Positions 1 to 9,138 of a stretch of 64,000 bases of DNA are shown piece by piece; the stretch's first letter is position 1, and the number at the start of each line of letters is the position of its first letter. This stretch comes from UBA8949 sp942493365 (lineage in GTDB: Bacteria > Bacillota > Clostridia > Saccharofermentanales > UBA5734), in assembly GCA_942493365.1 (NCBI GenBank), contig OW818697.1, forward strand, positions 1,550,001 through 1,614,000, written 5' to 3'. The notes under the pieces were generated by a model. It saw only the letters and a list, made by a program, of their open reading frames with translations, ran no database searches and had not been told where the DNA came from. The position numbers and the translations under genes were made by a program.

Positions 1-1
1 C

Positions 2-289
2 ATGATGATCATCGAAGCACTGGCCGATGCCGGCGTGCACGAAGGCCTGGGCCGCGACATGGCCATCCAGATGGCCGCCATGACCCTGATGGGTTCGGCC
101 AAGATGGTTCTGGAAACCGGATTGCACCCGGCCGTGCTGCGCGATCAGGTTTGTTCACCGGGCGGCACCTCGATTGAGGGCGTGATGGTGCTCGAAGAAG
201 AAGGCCTGCGTGCCGCCCTGATGAATGCCGTCTGCGCCGCCGCCGACAAGTCGCGCGAGATGCGTGAGCAGGCGGGTGACCATGCCTGA
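2..289 (+). CDS. proC: Pyrroline-5-carboxylate reductase, C-terminal part (cut by window edge)
   Basis: Last step of proline synthesis: NAD(P)H-dependent reduction of 1-pyrroline-5-carboxylate. Only about 95 C-terminal residues lie in the window; the frame is open at the left edge, so the N-terminal Rossmann domain is outside. The visible part is the helical dimerisation domain with the family hallmark DQVCSPGGTSIEG followed by a helix ending in the usual AADKSREM-type tail. The stop overlaps the start of rnhA by 8 bases, which suggests translational coupling. Family assignment is secure; the true start cannot be seen. Confidence 0.93.
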   Translation: MMIIEALADAGVHEGLGRDMAIQMAAMTLMGSAKMVLETGLHPAVLRDQVCSPGGTSIEGVMVLEEEGLRAALMNAVCAAADKSREMREQAGDHA

Positions 290-743
290 CAGCGTCGAGA
301 TCTACACCGACGGCGCCTGCTCCGGCAACCCCGGGCCGGGCGGCTGGGCCGCCATTCTGCGCGCCAAGGGCGTCGAAAAGGAAATCAGCGGCCACGAGCC
401 GTCGACCACCAACAACCGCATGGAGTTGCGTGCCGTCATCGAAGCGCTGAGTTGCCTCAAGAAGCCCTGCCAGGTCCAGGTGTTCAGCGACAGTGCCTAC
501 GTCGTCTCGGCCTTCACCAAGGGCTGGCTCAACACTTGGCAAAAAAACGGCTGGCGCAACGCCTCCAACGATCCGGTCAGCAACCCCGACCTCTGGCAGG
601 CCCTGCTGGCCGCCTCGAGTATTCATCAGATCGAATGGATCAAGGTCAAGGGCCACGCCGACCACGAACTCAACAACCGCTGCGACAAGCTGGCCGTGGC
701 TGAAATCAAAAAACTCCGCGAGAAGGGTGACGCCGTTGTTTAG
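282..743 (+). CDS. rnhA: Ribonuclease HI
   Basis: Cleaves the RNA strand of RNA:DNA hybrids. 153 residues, the usual length for the one-domain bacterial enzyme. The four carboxylates of the active site are visible: Asp in IYTDGACSGNPG (D10), Glu in NRMELRAV, Asp in FSDSAYV, and Asp in the late HADHELNNRCD segment. I chose ATG 282, which puts the conserved strand directly after the start; an upstream in-frame extension would add unconserved residues. It overlaps proC by 8 bases and the next gene by 8 bases. A second, type HII enzyme is encoded at 25433, so both RNase H classes are present. Confidence 0.95.
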   Translation: MPDSVEIYTDGACSGNPGPGGWAAILRAKGVEKEISGHEPSTTNNRMELRAVIEALSCLKKPCQVQVFSDSAYVVSAFTKGWLNTWQKNGWRNASNDPVSNPDLWQALLAASSIHQIEWIKVKGHADHELNNRCDKLAVAEIKKLREKGDAVV

Positions 744-1275
744 TGAAAAAACCGTCCACAGCGAAAAAATATTCAGCGGTCGGGTCTTCGAAGTCGAAGT
801 CCTGACCGTGCAACTGCACGACGGCCGTCCGGCCCGCCGCGAGATCGTTCGCCACAACGGCGGCGCCTGCGTCGTGGCTGTCGACGAAAACCGCCAGGTC
901 TACTTGGTGCGCCAATTCCGCAAACCCTACGACGAAATGATGCTGGAGATCCCGGCCGGCAAGCTGGAAATCGGCGAGGATCCGGCCGAATGCGCCAAGC
1001 GCGAACTGACCGAGGAAACAGGTCTGACCGCCGCCAAAATCGAGTGGCTGACCACGATCTACCCCTCGCCCGGCTATTGCAGCGAGGTGCTGACCATTTA
1101 TCTGGCCACCGGGCTGGCGCAGGGCGCTGCTGCGCCCGACGAGGGCGAACACCTGATCTGCCAGCGCATGCCGCTCGACGTGCTGCTGCAGATGATTGAT
1201 CGCGGCGAAATCCGCGACGCCAAGACCCAGGTCGGTCTGCTGGCGCTGGATCGCCGCCTGCGGGAGGGACGCTGA
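736..1275 (+). CDS. nudF: ADP-ribose pyrophosphatase (Nudix hydrolase)
   Basis: Nudix hydrolase expected to split ADP-ribose into AMP and ribose 5-phosphate. The full Nudix box is present as GKLEIGEDPAECAKREL followed by TEETGL (pattern G-x5-E-x7-REL-x-EE-x-G-L). The N-terminal half has the beta strands of the ADPRase group (VYLVRQFRKPYDEMMLEIPAG). The start is taken as TTG 736, preceded by GAGAAGG at a suitable distance, giving 179 residues, normal for the family. A GTG at 727 is the alternative. The gene is packed between rnhA and ftsK, one base from the latter. Substrate is inferred from family resemblance. Confidence 0.88.
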   Translation: MFSEKTVHSEKIFSGRVFEVEVLTVQLHDGRPARREIVRHNGGACVVAVDENRQVYLVRQFRKPYDEMMLEIPAGKLEIGEDPAECAKRELTEETGLTAAKIEWLTTIYPSPGYCSEVLTIYLATGLAQGAAAPDEGEHLICQRMPLDVLLQMIDRGEIRDAKTQVGLLALDRRLREGR

Positions 1276-1276
1276 C

Positions 1277-3901
1277 ATGGCGCGCGGCAAGGTGAATCAT
1301 AAGCACGAAATCAACGGCATCCTCTACCTGGTGGTGGCGGCGCTCTTTGGTGTGGCCTATTACGCGCCCGGTGCGATGGGCGTGCTAGGCAACGTGCTGC
1401 TCGACGGCGGCCGCGGACTTTTGGGTATGGCGGCCTATGCGCTGCCGGTGATCTTTGCCTACATGGCCATCGATTATTTCCTGGAAAAACAAATGAAGAT
1501 TACCCGCCTGCGTTTTACGCACGTGTTTTTGTTTCTCGTCGGCAGCGCTGCCATGATGCAGATTCTGTCGGTCGATCAAGCGGTTTTCCATCAGGCCGGA
1601 CAACCGACGATGAATGCCTGGCAGTCGCTGACCCTGCTCTGGGAAGGCGGTATCGATCCTGCTGAACTCGCGTTAAACGGCGAGAAGGTGCTGACCGGCG
1701 GCCTCTTCGGCGGCGGCGTGGCCCAGGCTATGTATGCCATCGCCGGCCAGACCGGCGCGATCATATTAATCGCCGCGCTCTTGCTGTCGCAACTGGTGCT
1801 GCTCTTGAATGTCTCGCTTTCGCGGGCGGTCGGCAAGACGGCCGAGGTCATCCAGCAGACCGGCCAACGCGTCAACACCGCCGTGCGCAGCAGTGTTGTC
1901 AACATCCGAGAAAGCCGTGCGGCCGACGCGCAAAACGCCAAGAGCTTCGACATTGATCTGGAAAAAGATCAAGCGGCCAAGACCGATGATATGCCCGGCG
2001 AAACACCGGTCGAACCGGAAAAGAAAAAGTATTCGCTGATCGACAGTTTAAAACGCCTGTGGCAGGACGATGATCAGGTCGTGCCAACCCTGCCCGAGGC
2101 CGAACTGTCGGTGCCCGGTTTTCTGATGCCCGACGGCGAAGCGCCGACGCAGGCGCAATCGACCGTCGGTGGCAACGTGCGCCGATCGGCCTATGATATT
2201 CAACTGAACAAAAATGAGTGCATCGATGATGACGACGAGGATGATGCCGTCAATGTGCTGACGCCCGAGACCACTGTTCATCTGCCGGCTGGGGTGCGTC
2301 GCGTTGATCCGATCGGCGTTGAGGCTGGCGACGTCCTGGAAGATGGTCGTTCCAAATGGGCCGATCGCACGGCTGAGGTGACGACCGGCGCGACGGTCAT
2401 GCCGGTGCGCGTGACCGGCAAACCCGGTTCGCAGCTGTCGTTGGACATTCCTTATCAGGCCCCGCCGCTCAACCTGCTGCGCGAAGATATCGCCCAAATC
2501 GCCAGAAGTGCCAACAACCCGGCCATCCAAGCGCTGGGCAAAAAACTGGAACACACGCTGAAAAGTTTTGGCATCGAGGCGACCGTCGTTCACGTCACGA
2601 CCGGCCCGACCATCACCCGCTTTGAACTGAGCCCCGGCCCCGGCGTCAAGGTCAGCCGCATCGTCAGTTTGTCCGACGACATCGCGCTCAACCTGGCCGC
2701 CATGGGCGTGCGCATCGAGGCCCCCATCCCCGGCAAGTCGGCCATCGGCATCGAGATCCCCAACAAGGAAACCTCGCCGGTGCTGCTGCGCGGCATTCTC
2801 GAGTCGCCGGAATTCAAGAAGAGCGCTTCGCCGCTGACCGCCGTCATCGGCCGCGACATTCAGGGTTTCCCGATCCTCTGCGATCTGGCCAAAATGCCGC
2901 ATCTGCTGATCGCCGGCGCCACCGGCTCGGGCAAATCGGTCTGCATCAATTCCATCCTGATGAGCATCCTCTATCGCACCAGCCCCGACGATGTGCGCCT
3001 GATGATGATCGATCCCAAGGTCGTCGAGCTCAGCGTTTACAACGGTATCCCGCATTTGCTGGCTCCGGTGGTGACTGACCCCAAAAAGGCCGCCAACACG
3101 CTGTTGTGGGCGGTCAACGAAATGACCCGCCGCTACGGGCTGTTCGCCGAAAAGGCCGTGCGCGACATCAATTCTTACAATGCCGCCGCCCTGCGCGGGG
3201 AGGACGATTTTGAAAAACTGCCGCTGATTCTCTTCGTCATCGACGAACTGTCCGACCTGATGGCCACCACGCCGACCGAGGTCGAGGACGCCATCGCCCG
3301 CCTGACCGCCATGGCCCGCGCCGCTGGCATTCACCTGATCATCGCCACCCAGCGGCCGTCGGTTGACGTCATCACCGGCGTCATCAAGGCCAACATCCCG
3401 TCGCGCATTGCCTTTGCCGTCGCCTCGCAGGTCGACTCGCGCACCATCCTTGACATGGGCGGCGCCGAAAAGCTCTTAGGCAAGGGCGATATGCTCTATT
3501 ACCCGCAGAGCTCGGCCAAGCCGATTCGCGGCCAGGGCGCTTTTATCACCGATTCCGAAGTCGAACGGGTGCTGACCTACATCAAGGCGCAGCACGCCGC
3601 CGAATACGACCCCAACATCGCCAACGCCATCATGACAGCACCGGCCGTCGCCGGCCGTGAACGTGACAGCAGCGACCAGGACGAACTGCTGCCGCAGGCG
3701 CTGGGCATTGTCGTCGAGACCGGCTACGCCTCGGTGTCGCTCCTGCAGCGCCGCATGAACGTCGGCTATCCGCGCGCGGCGCGACTGATTGACCGCATGA
3801 ATGAAATGGGTTATGTCGGGCCTTTTGAAGGCAGCAAACCCCGCAAGGTTTTGATCACACCGGGTCAATATCTCGAACTCAAAGCCAGGGAAGGAAACTG
3901 A
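1277..3901 (+). CDS. ftsK: DNA translocase FtsK/SpoIIIE
   Basis: Septum-anchored DNA pump that clears chromosome from the closing septum (or moves it into the forespore). 874 residues from ATG 1277, with GGGAGGG just upstream. Order: about four to five N-terminal membrane segments (residues ~15-190), an acidic linker with a DDDDEDD run, then the motor with Walker A GATGSGKS near residue 545, Walker B LILFVIDEL near 650, and IATQRPSVDVITG. The C-terminal winged-helix gamma domain (ASVSLLQRRMNVGYPRAARL) is present, so sequence-directed (KOPS/SRS-type) loading is expected. Sequence cannot tell FtsK from SpoIIIE roles. Confidence 0.95.
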   Translation: MARGKVNHKHEINGILYLVVAALFGVAYYAPGAMGVLGNVLLDGGRGLLGMAAYALPVIFAYMAIDYFLEKQMKITRLRFTHVFLFLVGSAAMMQILSVDQAVFHQAGQPTMNAWQSLTLLWEGGIDPAELALNGEKVLTGGLFGGGVAQAMYAIAGQTGAIILIAALLLSQLVLLLNVSLSRAVGKTAEVIQQTGQRVNTAVRSSVVNIRESRAADAQNAKSFDIDLEKDQAAKTDDMPGETPVEPEKKKYSLIDSLKRLWQDDDQVVPTLPEAELSVPGFLMPDGEAPTQAQSTVGGNVRRSAYDIQLNKNECIDDDDEDDAVNVLTPETTVHLPAGVRRVDPIGVEAGDVLEDGRSKWADRTAEVTTGATVMPVRVTGKPGSQLSLDIPYQAPPLNLLREDIAQIARSANNPAIQALGKKLEHTLKSFGIEATVVHVTTGPTITRFELSPGPGVKVSRIVSLSDDIALNLAAMGVRIEAPIPGKSAIGIEIPNKETSPVLLRGILESPEFKKSASPLTAVIGRDIQGFPILCDLAKMPHLLIAGATGSGKSVCINSILMSILYRTSPDDVRLMMIDPKVVELSVYNGIPHLLAPVVTDPKKAANTLLWAVNEMTRRYGLFAEKAVRDINSYNAAALRGEDDFEKLPLILFVIDELSDLMATTPTEVEDAIARLTAMARAAGIHLIIATQRPSVDVITGVIKANIPSRIAFAVASQVDSRTILDMGGAEKLLGKGDMLYYPQSSAKPIRGQGAFITDSEVERVLTYIKAQHAAEYDPNIANAIMTAPAVAGRERDSSDQDELLPQALGIVVETGYASVSLLQRRMNVGYPRAARLIDRMNEMGYVGPFEGSKPRKVLITPGQYLELKAREGN

Positions 3902-3902
3902 A

Positions 3903-5933
3903 ATGACCCATTTACCCATGACCCAAGCTGAAATGACCGCTCGAGGCTGGGAACAGCTCGATTTTCTTTTTGTCACCGGCGATGCCTATGTCGATCACCC
4001 CAGTTTTGGCGCGGCCATTTTGACGCGCCTCTTAGAGAGTGAGGGCTTTAAGGTCGGCATCATCGCCCAGCCCTCGCTGACCGAACCGGACAGCCTGTTG
4101 GCGCTCGGCCGCCCGCGTTTGGGCGTGCTAGTCTCGTCCGGCGTCGTCGATTCGATGGTTGATAATTACACGGCCGGCAAGAAGACCCGCTCGGAAGACC
4201 GCTACTCGGCCGGCGGCATCGGCGGTAAACGCCCCGACCGCGCCACCATTCGCTATTGCACTCTGGTGCGTGAGCAGCTGGGGGAGATCCCGCTGATTAT
4301 TGGCGGCGTCGAGGCCAGCCTGCGTCGTTTCGCCCATTATGACTACTGGAGCAACAAGGTGCGCCGTTCGATCCTGCAGGACAGCCTGGCTGACATCCTG
4401 ATCTACGGCATGGGCGAAGTGCCGCTGTTGGAAATTGTCAAGCTACTGGCCAAGGGCGTGTCGGTGCGCAAGATCAACGCCATTCGCGGCACCTGCGTGC
4501 TGGCCAAGCCCGATCAGTTGCCGGGCAAAATCACCGAGTTTATCGCCAAGTGCCCCGATTACACCTTAAACAGCGCCAAACAGACCGCGCGCGCCCTCAA
4601 GGGCAAGCTGTTGCCGGAAAACGAAACGATGGTCATGCTGCCCTCCTGCGAGGAAGTGATGAAGGACAAGCTGGCCTACGCCGTGGCCTTCCGCTACCAG
4701 TATCGCGAACAGGACCCGGCCGAGGGCAAGACGCTGATCCAACGCCACAGCGGACGCTACCTGGTGCAGAATCCGCCGCAGCGCCCGATGTCCACAGCCG
4801 AGCTCGACCGCATCTACGACCTGCCCTACGAACGCACCCCGCATCCGTCCTATCAGGCGGCCGGCGGCGTGCCCTCAATCGAGGAGGTGCGCTTCAGCAT
4901 CAACAGCCACCGAGGCTGTTTCGGCGGCTGCCATTTCTGTGCCATCACCTTTCATCAAGGCCGCATCGTGCAGCGCCGCAGCAGCGCGTCGATCCTGCGC
5001 GAGGCCAAGCTGATCAGCGAAATGCCCGATTTCAAGGGCTACATTCACGATGTCGGCGGACCAACCGCCAACTTCTTTGGCCCGGCCTGCGAAAAACAGC
5101 GCAAGGGCGCCGTCTGCAAAGGCCGCCAGTGCCTGTTTCCTGAGCCCTGCCCCTCGCTGGAAGCCAACCACGGCGACTACCTGACCGTCCTGCGCCAGAT
5201 CCGCGAGCTACCGGGCGTCAAGAAGGTCTTCATCCGCTCCGGCATCCGTTTCGATTATCTGCTGCTGGACGAGCAGCACGATTTCCTCACCGAACTGTGC
5301 CAGTACCACATCAGCGGCCAGCTCAAGGTCGCGCCGGAGCATGTCAGCCGCCGCGCGCTCTTAGCCATGGGCAAGCCGCCGCCCGAGATTTACCGGGCCT
5401 TCAAGGTCAAATACGAAAAGGCCAACCACATGCTCGGCCTCAAGCAATTCTTGGTACCCTACCTGATCTCCGGCCATCCGGGCTGTGATCTCGAGGATGC
5501 CATCGAGTTGGCCATGGAAATCAAGGCCAGCCGCGTCATGCCCGAGCAGGTGCAGGATTTCTACCCGACACCGGGAACCGTTTCCACAGTGATGTATTAC
5601 ACCGGCATGGATCCCTTCACGCTGGAGATGATTCACATCCCCGACGGCACCGAAAAGGCCTTGCAACGGGCGCTCCTGCAGTTCGGCAAACCGGAAAACC
5701 GTGAAAAAGTGCTGGAAGCGCTACGCCGCACCGGCCGCACCGACCTAATCGGCTATGGGCCGGACAAGCTTGTGCCGTCTGGCAAAAAGTTCAATCGAAG
5801 CAAACCTGCCGACCAGGCAGTGGAGACCGATAACAGGGAGGCATCAGACCATGGCAATCATCATCAGGGGCAAAGAACTGGCGGCGGACATCCGCAACCA
5901 GCTCCGCGCCGAGGTCGACGCGATCTTCGCTGA
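3903..5933 (+). CDS. ygiQ: YgiQ-family radical SAM protein (UPF0313)
   Basis: Large radical-SAM protein of unknown reaction. N-terminal domain starts QLDFLFVTGDAYVDHPSFG; the cluster motif CFGGCHFC (CX3CX2C) sits in SINSHRGCFGGCHFCAIT near residue 340. Core similarity ends around DLIGYGPDKLVPSG. After that the frame continues for some 50 residues, the last 83 bases lying inside folD and yielding an Arg/Gly/Pro-rich tail that looks like out-of-frame translation. A stop in another frame (TAA 5831-5833) lies just before the folD ribosome site, so a lost stop or one-base indel near 5760-5830 is possible. The start ATG 3903 has GGAAGG upstream. Confidence 0.88.
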   Translation: MTHLPMTQAEMTARGWEQLDFLFVTGDAYVDHPSFGAAILTRLLESEGFKVGIIAQPSLTEPDSLLALGRPRLGVLVSSGVVDSMVDNYTAGKKTRSEDRYSAGGIGGKRPDRATIRYCTLVREQLGEIPLIIGGVEASLRRFAHYDYWSNKVRRSILQDSLADILIYGMGEVPLLEIVKLLAKGVSVRKINAIRGTCVLAKPDQLPGKITEFIAKCPDYTLNSAKQTARALKGKLLPENETMVMLPSCEEVMKDKLAYAVAFRYQYREQDPAEGKTLIQRHSGRYLVQNPPQRPMSTAELDRIYDLPYERTPHPSYQAAGGVPSIEEVRFSINSHRGCFGGCHFCAITFHQGRIVQRRSSASILREAKLISEMPDFKGYIHDVGGPTANFFGPACEKQRKGAVCKGRQCLFPEPCPSLEANHGDYLTVLRQIRELPGVKKVFIRSGIRFDYLLLDEQHDFLTELCQYHISGQLKVAPEHVSRRALLAMGKPPPEIYRAFKVKYEKANHMLGLKQFLVPYLISGHPGCDLEDAIELAMEIKASRVMPEQVQDFYPTPGTVSTVMYYTGMDPFTLEMIHIPDGTEKALQRALLQFGKPENREKVLEALRRTGRTDLIGYGPDKLVPSGKKFNRSKPADQAVETDNREASDHGNHHQGQRTGGGHPQPAPRRGRRDLR

Positions 5934-6705
5934 AACCGGCAAACGCCCGGGGCTGGCCGTCATTCAGGTCGGCGAGGATCCATCTTCGAAAATCTATGTC
6001 AACAATAAAAAGAAGGCCTGTGCCGAGATTGGCATCAAGTCTTTTGGCTATGATTTGCCGGCCGAGGCCAGTGATCAAGAGATCCTTAAATTGATCCGCG
6101 CCCTCAACGAGGACAGCCAGGTTCATGGCATCCTCTGCCAGCTGCCGCTGCCCGATCATCGCGACGACTTCCCGGTCATCAACGCCATCAAAGCCGAAAA
6201 GGACGTCGACGGGCTACACCCGACCAACGCCGGGCTGCTGGCGCAGGGTCACGATTGTCTGGTCAGTTGCACGCCGGCTGGCGTCATGGCCATGCTCAAA
6301 GCCTACGACATCGAGATCGCCGGCAAATCCTGCGTCGTCATCGGCCGCAGCAACATGGTCGGCAAACCGGTGGCCCAGCTGATGCTCAAGGAAAACGCCA
6401 CCGTCACCATTGCCCATTCCAAGACCCGCGATTTGCCCCAGCTTTGCCGTACGGCCGATATCCTGATTGCCGCCATCGGCCGTGCCAACTTTGTGACCGC
6501 CAACTTTGTCAAACCCGGCGCAGTGGTCATTGATGTCGGCATCAACCGGCTCGATGACGGCAAGGTGGTCGGCGACGTCGATTTCGCCGCCGTTGAACCA
6601 ATTGCGGCGGCCATCACGCCGGTGCCGCACGGGGTCGGCCCGATGACCATTGCCATGCTGATGAAAAATACGCTGATCGCTTTTCGGCGCCAGGAGCTCG
6701 TTTAG
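5851..6705 (+). CDS. folD: Methylenetetrahydrofolate dehydrogenase/cyclohydrolase
   Basis: Bifunctional enzyme interconverting 5,10-methylene-THF and 10-formyl-THF. 284 residues from ATG 5851 with GGGAGG at 5836-5841, typical length. Signatures: YVNNKKKACAEIGI containing the catalytic Lys and Tyr, QLPLPDH, KDVDGLHPTN, the dinucleotide-binding VVIGRSNMVGKP, and the closing DVGINRL / TPVPHGVGPMT. It lies in a run of + strand genes and begins inside the tail of ygiQ. Works with GlyA (35689) and PurB-pathway steps in one-carbon metabolism. Confidence 0.96.
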   Translation: MAIIIRGKELAADIRNQLRAEVDAIFAETGKRPGLAVIQVGEDPSSKIYVNNKKKACAEIGIKSFGYDLPAEASDQEILKLIRALNEDSQVHGILCQLPLPDHRDDFPVINAIKAEKDVDGLHPTNAGLLAQGHDCLVSCTPAGVMAMLKAYDIEIAGKSCVVIGRSNMVGKPVAQLMLKENATVTIAHSKTRDLPQLCRTADILIAAIGRANFVTANFVKPGAVVIDVGINRLDDGKVVGDVDFAAVEPIAAAITPVPHGVGPMTIAMLMKNTLIAFRRQELV

Positions 6706-6707
6706 TT

Positions 6708-7883
6708 TTGCGGGTGTTTGCATTAAACAGCAACACGTTGTCGGATCTGGCTACTGCCGGACCGGTTTTCTGGGCGGTCGTGGCCATCCTGCTGCTGGTC
6801 ATTTTGGTGCTGACGGTCGTCACCTGGCGCCTGCTGCGACAGATCCGCGACATTCGCTTGGCCGATCGTCTGCTGCGCGAAGACATAAGCCACTTGAGTC
6901 TGGATTTTTCGCGCCAGCTCGAACTGATGCAAAACAATCTGGCCGGTCGCGTCGCCGAGTCCAACCGTGACCAGCGCGAGGTCAACGCACTATTTCTCGG
7001 CCAACTGCAGCAGTACAGCGCCGGCAGCGGCCAGCAGCTGGAGAGCGTTCGCCGCTCGGTCGCCGAGAGCCTGGGCAAGGTGTCGGGCAGCCTGCAGGAA
7101 ATGCAAAACGTCACCGCCGAGGTTCGGTCGCTCAAACAGATCCTCGGCAACGTCAAAACTCGCGGCATCATCGGCGAATTGCAGCTGGAAAGCCTGCTCG
7201 ACGAGGTGCTCGCCCCCAATCAGTTTGAAAAACAAGTGCGCATTCGCTCGGAAAAACAGGAAGCGGTGGAATTCGCCATCCACATTCCCAGCGGCAGCAA
7301 CGACTCGATCCTCTTACCCATCGACGCCAAATTTCCGCTCGATTATCTGTCGCGCCTCTTGGCCGCGCTGGATGCCGGCGATCTGGAGTCAGCCGAGGTC
7401 TTCCGCCGCGACCTCAACACGCGCATTCGTCAAGAAGCTCGCAAAATTTCCGAACTCTACATTTTGCCGCCCAAAACGACCGATTTCGCCGTGCTCTACC
7501 TGCCGACCGAGAGCCTCTTCGCTGAGGTGGTGCGCGAGGCCGACCTGATCGCCGAAATCTACCGCAATTACCGCATCATCATTGCCGGCCCGTCATCGAT
7601 GACGGCTATGCTGGCCGGCTTGCAGGCCACCTTCCGTTTGCAGTCACTGGAACAGAAGTCGCTGCTGATCGCCCAGAGCCTGAGTGAGGTTCAGCGCGAT
7701 TTCCGGCTGTACGAAGAGAGTCTGGGCCGCGTGCGCAACCGCCTGGTTCGCACCCTCACAGAAGTTGAAGACACCGGGCGCAAAGCCGGCCAGGTTCGCC
7801 GCCGTTTGGACAGCCTGGACCTGGCCGACGTCCATCAATTTACACCCGAAACAGAAGAAGAGGACCAAGATGATGCCAACTGA
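6708..7883 (+). CDS. rmuC: RmuC-family membrane-anchored putative nuclease
   Basis: RmuC proteins limit recombination at inverted repeats and carry a PD-(D/E)XK-like domain; the activity is poorly defined. 391 residues. One N-terminal membrane segment (residues ~20-42, FWAVVAILLLVILVLTVVTW), a coiled-coil region, then the conserved core KQILGNVKTRGIIGELQLESLL, PIDAKFPLDYLSRL, and IAGPSSMTAMLAGLQ. Starts at TTG 6708, with AGGAG at 6692-6696; GTG 6714 is the alternative. Overlaps cinA by 14 bases, so the two are likely co-translated. Confidence 0.9.
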   Translation: MRVFALNSNTLSDLATAGPVFWAVVAILLLVILVLTVVTWRLLRQIRDIRLADRLLREDISHLSLDFSRQLELMQNNLAGRVAESNRDQREVNALFLGQLQQYSAGSGQQLESVRRSVAESLGKVSGSLQEMQNVTAEVRSLKQILGNVKTRGIIGELQLESLLDEVLAPNQFEKQVRIRSEKQEAVEFAIHIPSGSNDSILLPIDAKFPLDYLSRLLAALDAGDLESAEVFRRDLNTRIRQEARKISELYILPPKTTDFAVLYLPTESLFAEVVREADLIAEIYRNYRIIIAGPSSMTAMLAGLQATFRLQSLEQKSLLIAQSLSEVQRDFRLYEESLGRVRNRLVRTLTEVEDTGRKAGQVRRRLDSLDLADVHQFTPETEEEDQDDAN

Positions 7884-9138
7884 AAGCAAAACAGCGGAAA
7901 TAATCTGTGTTGGCACCGAGCTTCTGCTCGGTCAGATCGTCAACACCAACGCCGCTTGGCTGGCGCGCGAGCTCAGCCTCTTGGGCCTGCATTCGTATTA
8001 TCAAACGGTGGTGGGGGACAACCCTGAACGTTTACAGGAGCAACTGGCCCTGTCGGCCGGGCGCTCTGACCTGATCATCCTGACCGGCGGCCTCGGGCCG
8101 ACCCAGGACGACCTGACGCTGGCCACCACGGCGCGTTTTGCCGGCTTGCCGTTGGCCATGCACGAACCCAGCCGTCAGGCCATTGCCGAGTTCTTTCAGG
8201 CCATCGGCCGCACCGGCCAGGCCACCGCCAACAACTGGAAACAAGCCATGATGCCAGCCGGTGCCACCGTCCTGCCCAACCACAATGGCACCGCGCCCGG
8301 CGCCATCTTCAGCGCGCATCTGCCAGAAGGCCGCGCCCCGCTGTTCATCCTGCTGCCCGGCCCACCGTCCGAGATGCAGCTGATGTTCACCGAATCGGTC
8401 AAACCCTGGCTGGAGCAGCTTTCGCCAACCCGCCTGCGACATATTTTCGTCCGCATGATCGGTATTGGCGAATCAGCGGCCGAAACGCGCCTGCTCGACC
8501 TGATCGAGGGGCAAAGCAACCCGACACTGGCACCCTACGCGACGGAGGGTGAGGTCATGTTCCGCATCACCCAGGCCTGCAGCCAGCCCGACGAACCCGA
8601 CCTGACAGCGGCCCTGCTGGCCGAGGTTCGCAGCCGTCTGGGCGAGTACATTTACGAGGTTGGCCCGCGTACTATGCCAGAAGTCGTCAAGGATTTGCTG
8701 CTCGAACAGGGCAAGACCATCAGTTGCGCCGAATCCTGCACCGGTGGCCTGGTTTCGGCAGCTTTAACCGACCTTGCCGGTGCCTCAGCGGTCTTTTGCG
8801 GTAGCATCGTTGCTTACAGCAATGAGATAAAGGCCATTCTACTGGGCGTAAAACCCCAAACCCTGCTTACGGAGGGCGCTGTCAGCGAAGCCTGCGCGGT
8901 GGCAATGGCGCAAGGATGTCGTGACGTCATTAATACAGATTTTGCCGTTTCTGTCACCGGAATTGCCGGCCCGGATGGCGGTTCGGCCGAAAAACCGGTC
9001 GGCTTGGTCTGGCTGGCGGTCGCCGGACCGGCCGGTGTCGCCACCCGCAAACTGCAGCTGCGCGGCAATCGCGCCCGCATTCGCAAGGTGGCAACGCTCA
9101 ACGCGCTGGACTTGGTCCGGCGGCAGTTGCTGTTATGA
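7870..9138 (+). CDS. cinA: CinA family protein: MoaB-like domain plus nicotinamide-nucleotide amidase
   Basis: Two-domain CinA, 422 residues from ATG 7870. The N-terminal MoaB-like domain (EIICVGTELLLGQIVNTNA, TGGLGPTQDDLT) has ADP-ribose pyrophosphatase activity in characterised members; the C-terminal domain (SCAESCTGGLVSAALTD, CGSIVAYSN, GIAGPDGGSAEKPVGLVW) is the PncC-type NMN deamidase. The role is recycling of pyridine nucleotide breakdown products, fitting with the upstream ADP-ribose pyrophosphatase. In several Firmicutes cinA precedes recA; here only murJ intervenes. GAGG lies 8 bases ahead of the start. Confidence 0.93.
   Translation: MMPTESKTAEIICVGTELLLGQIVNTNAAWLARELSLLGLHSYYQTVVGDNPERLQEQLALSAGRSDLIILTGGLGPTQDDLTLATTARFAGLPLAMHEPSRQAIAEFFQAIGRTGQATANNWKQAMMPAGATVLPNHNGTAPGAIFSAHLPEGRAPLFILLPGPPSEMQLMFTESVKPWLEQLSPTRLRHIFVRMIGIGESAAETRLLDLIEGQSNPTLAPYATEGEVMFRITQACSQPDEPDLTAALLAEVRSRLGEYIYEVGPRTMPEVVKDLLLEQGKTISCAESCTGGLVSAALTDLAGASAVFCGSIVAYSNEIKAILLGVKPQTLLTEGAVSEACAVAMAQGCRDVINTDFAVSVTGIAGPDGGSAEKPVGLVWLAVAGPAGVATRKLQLRGNRARIRKVATLNALDLVRRQLLL

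Noticed and set aside
2048..3334. Long open frame antisense to ftsK (about 428 codons)
   Set aside because: Mirror of GC-rich coding sequence; no family motifs, no ribosome site, and ftsK is unmistakable.
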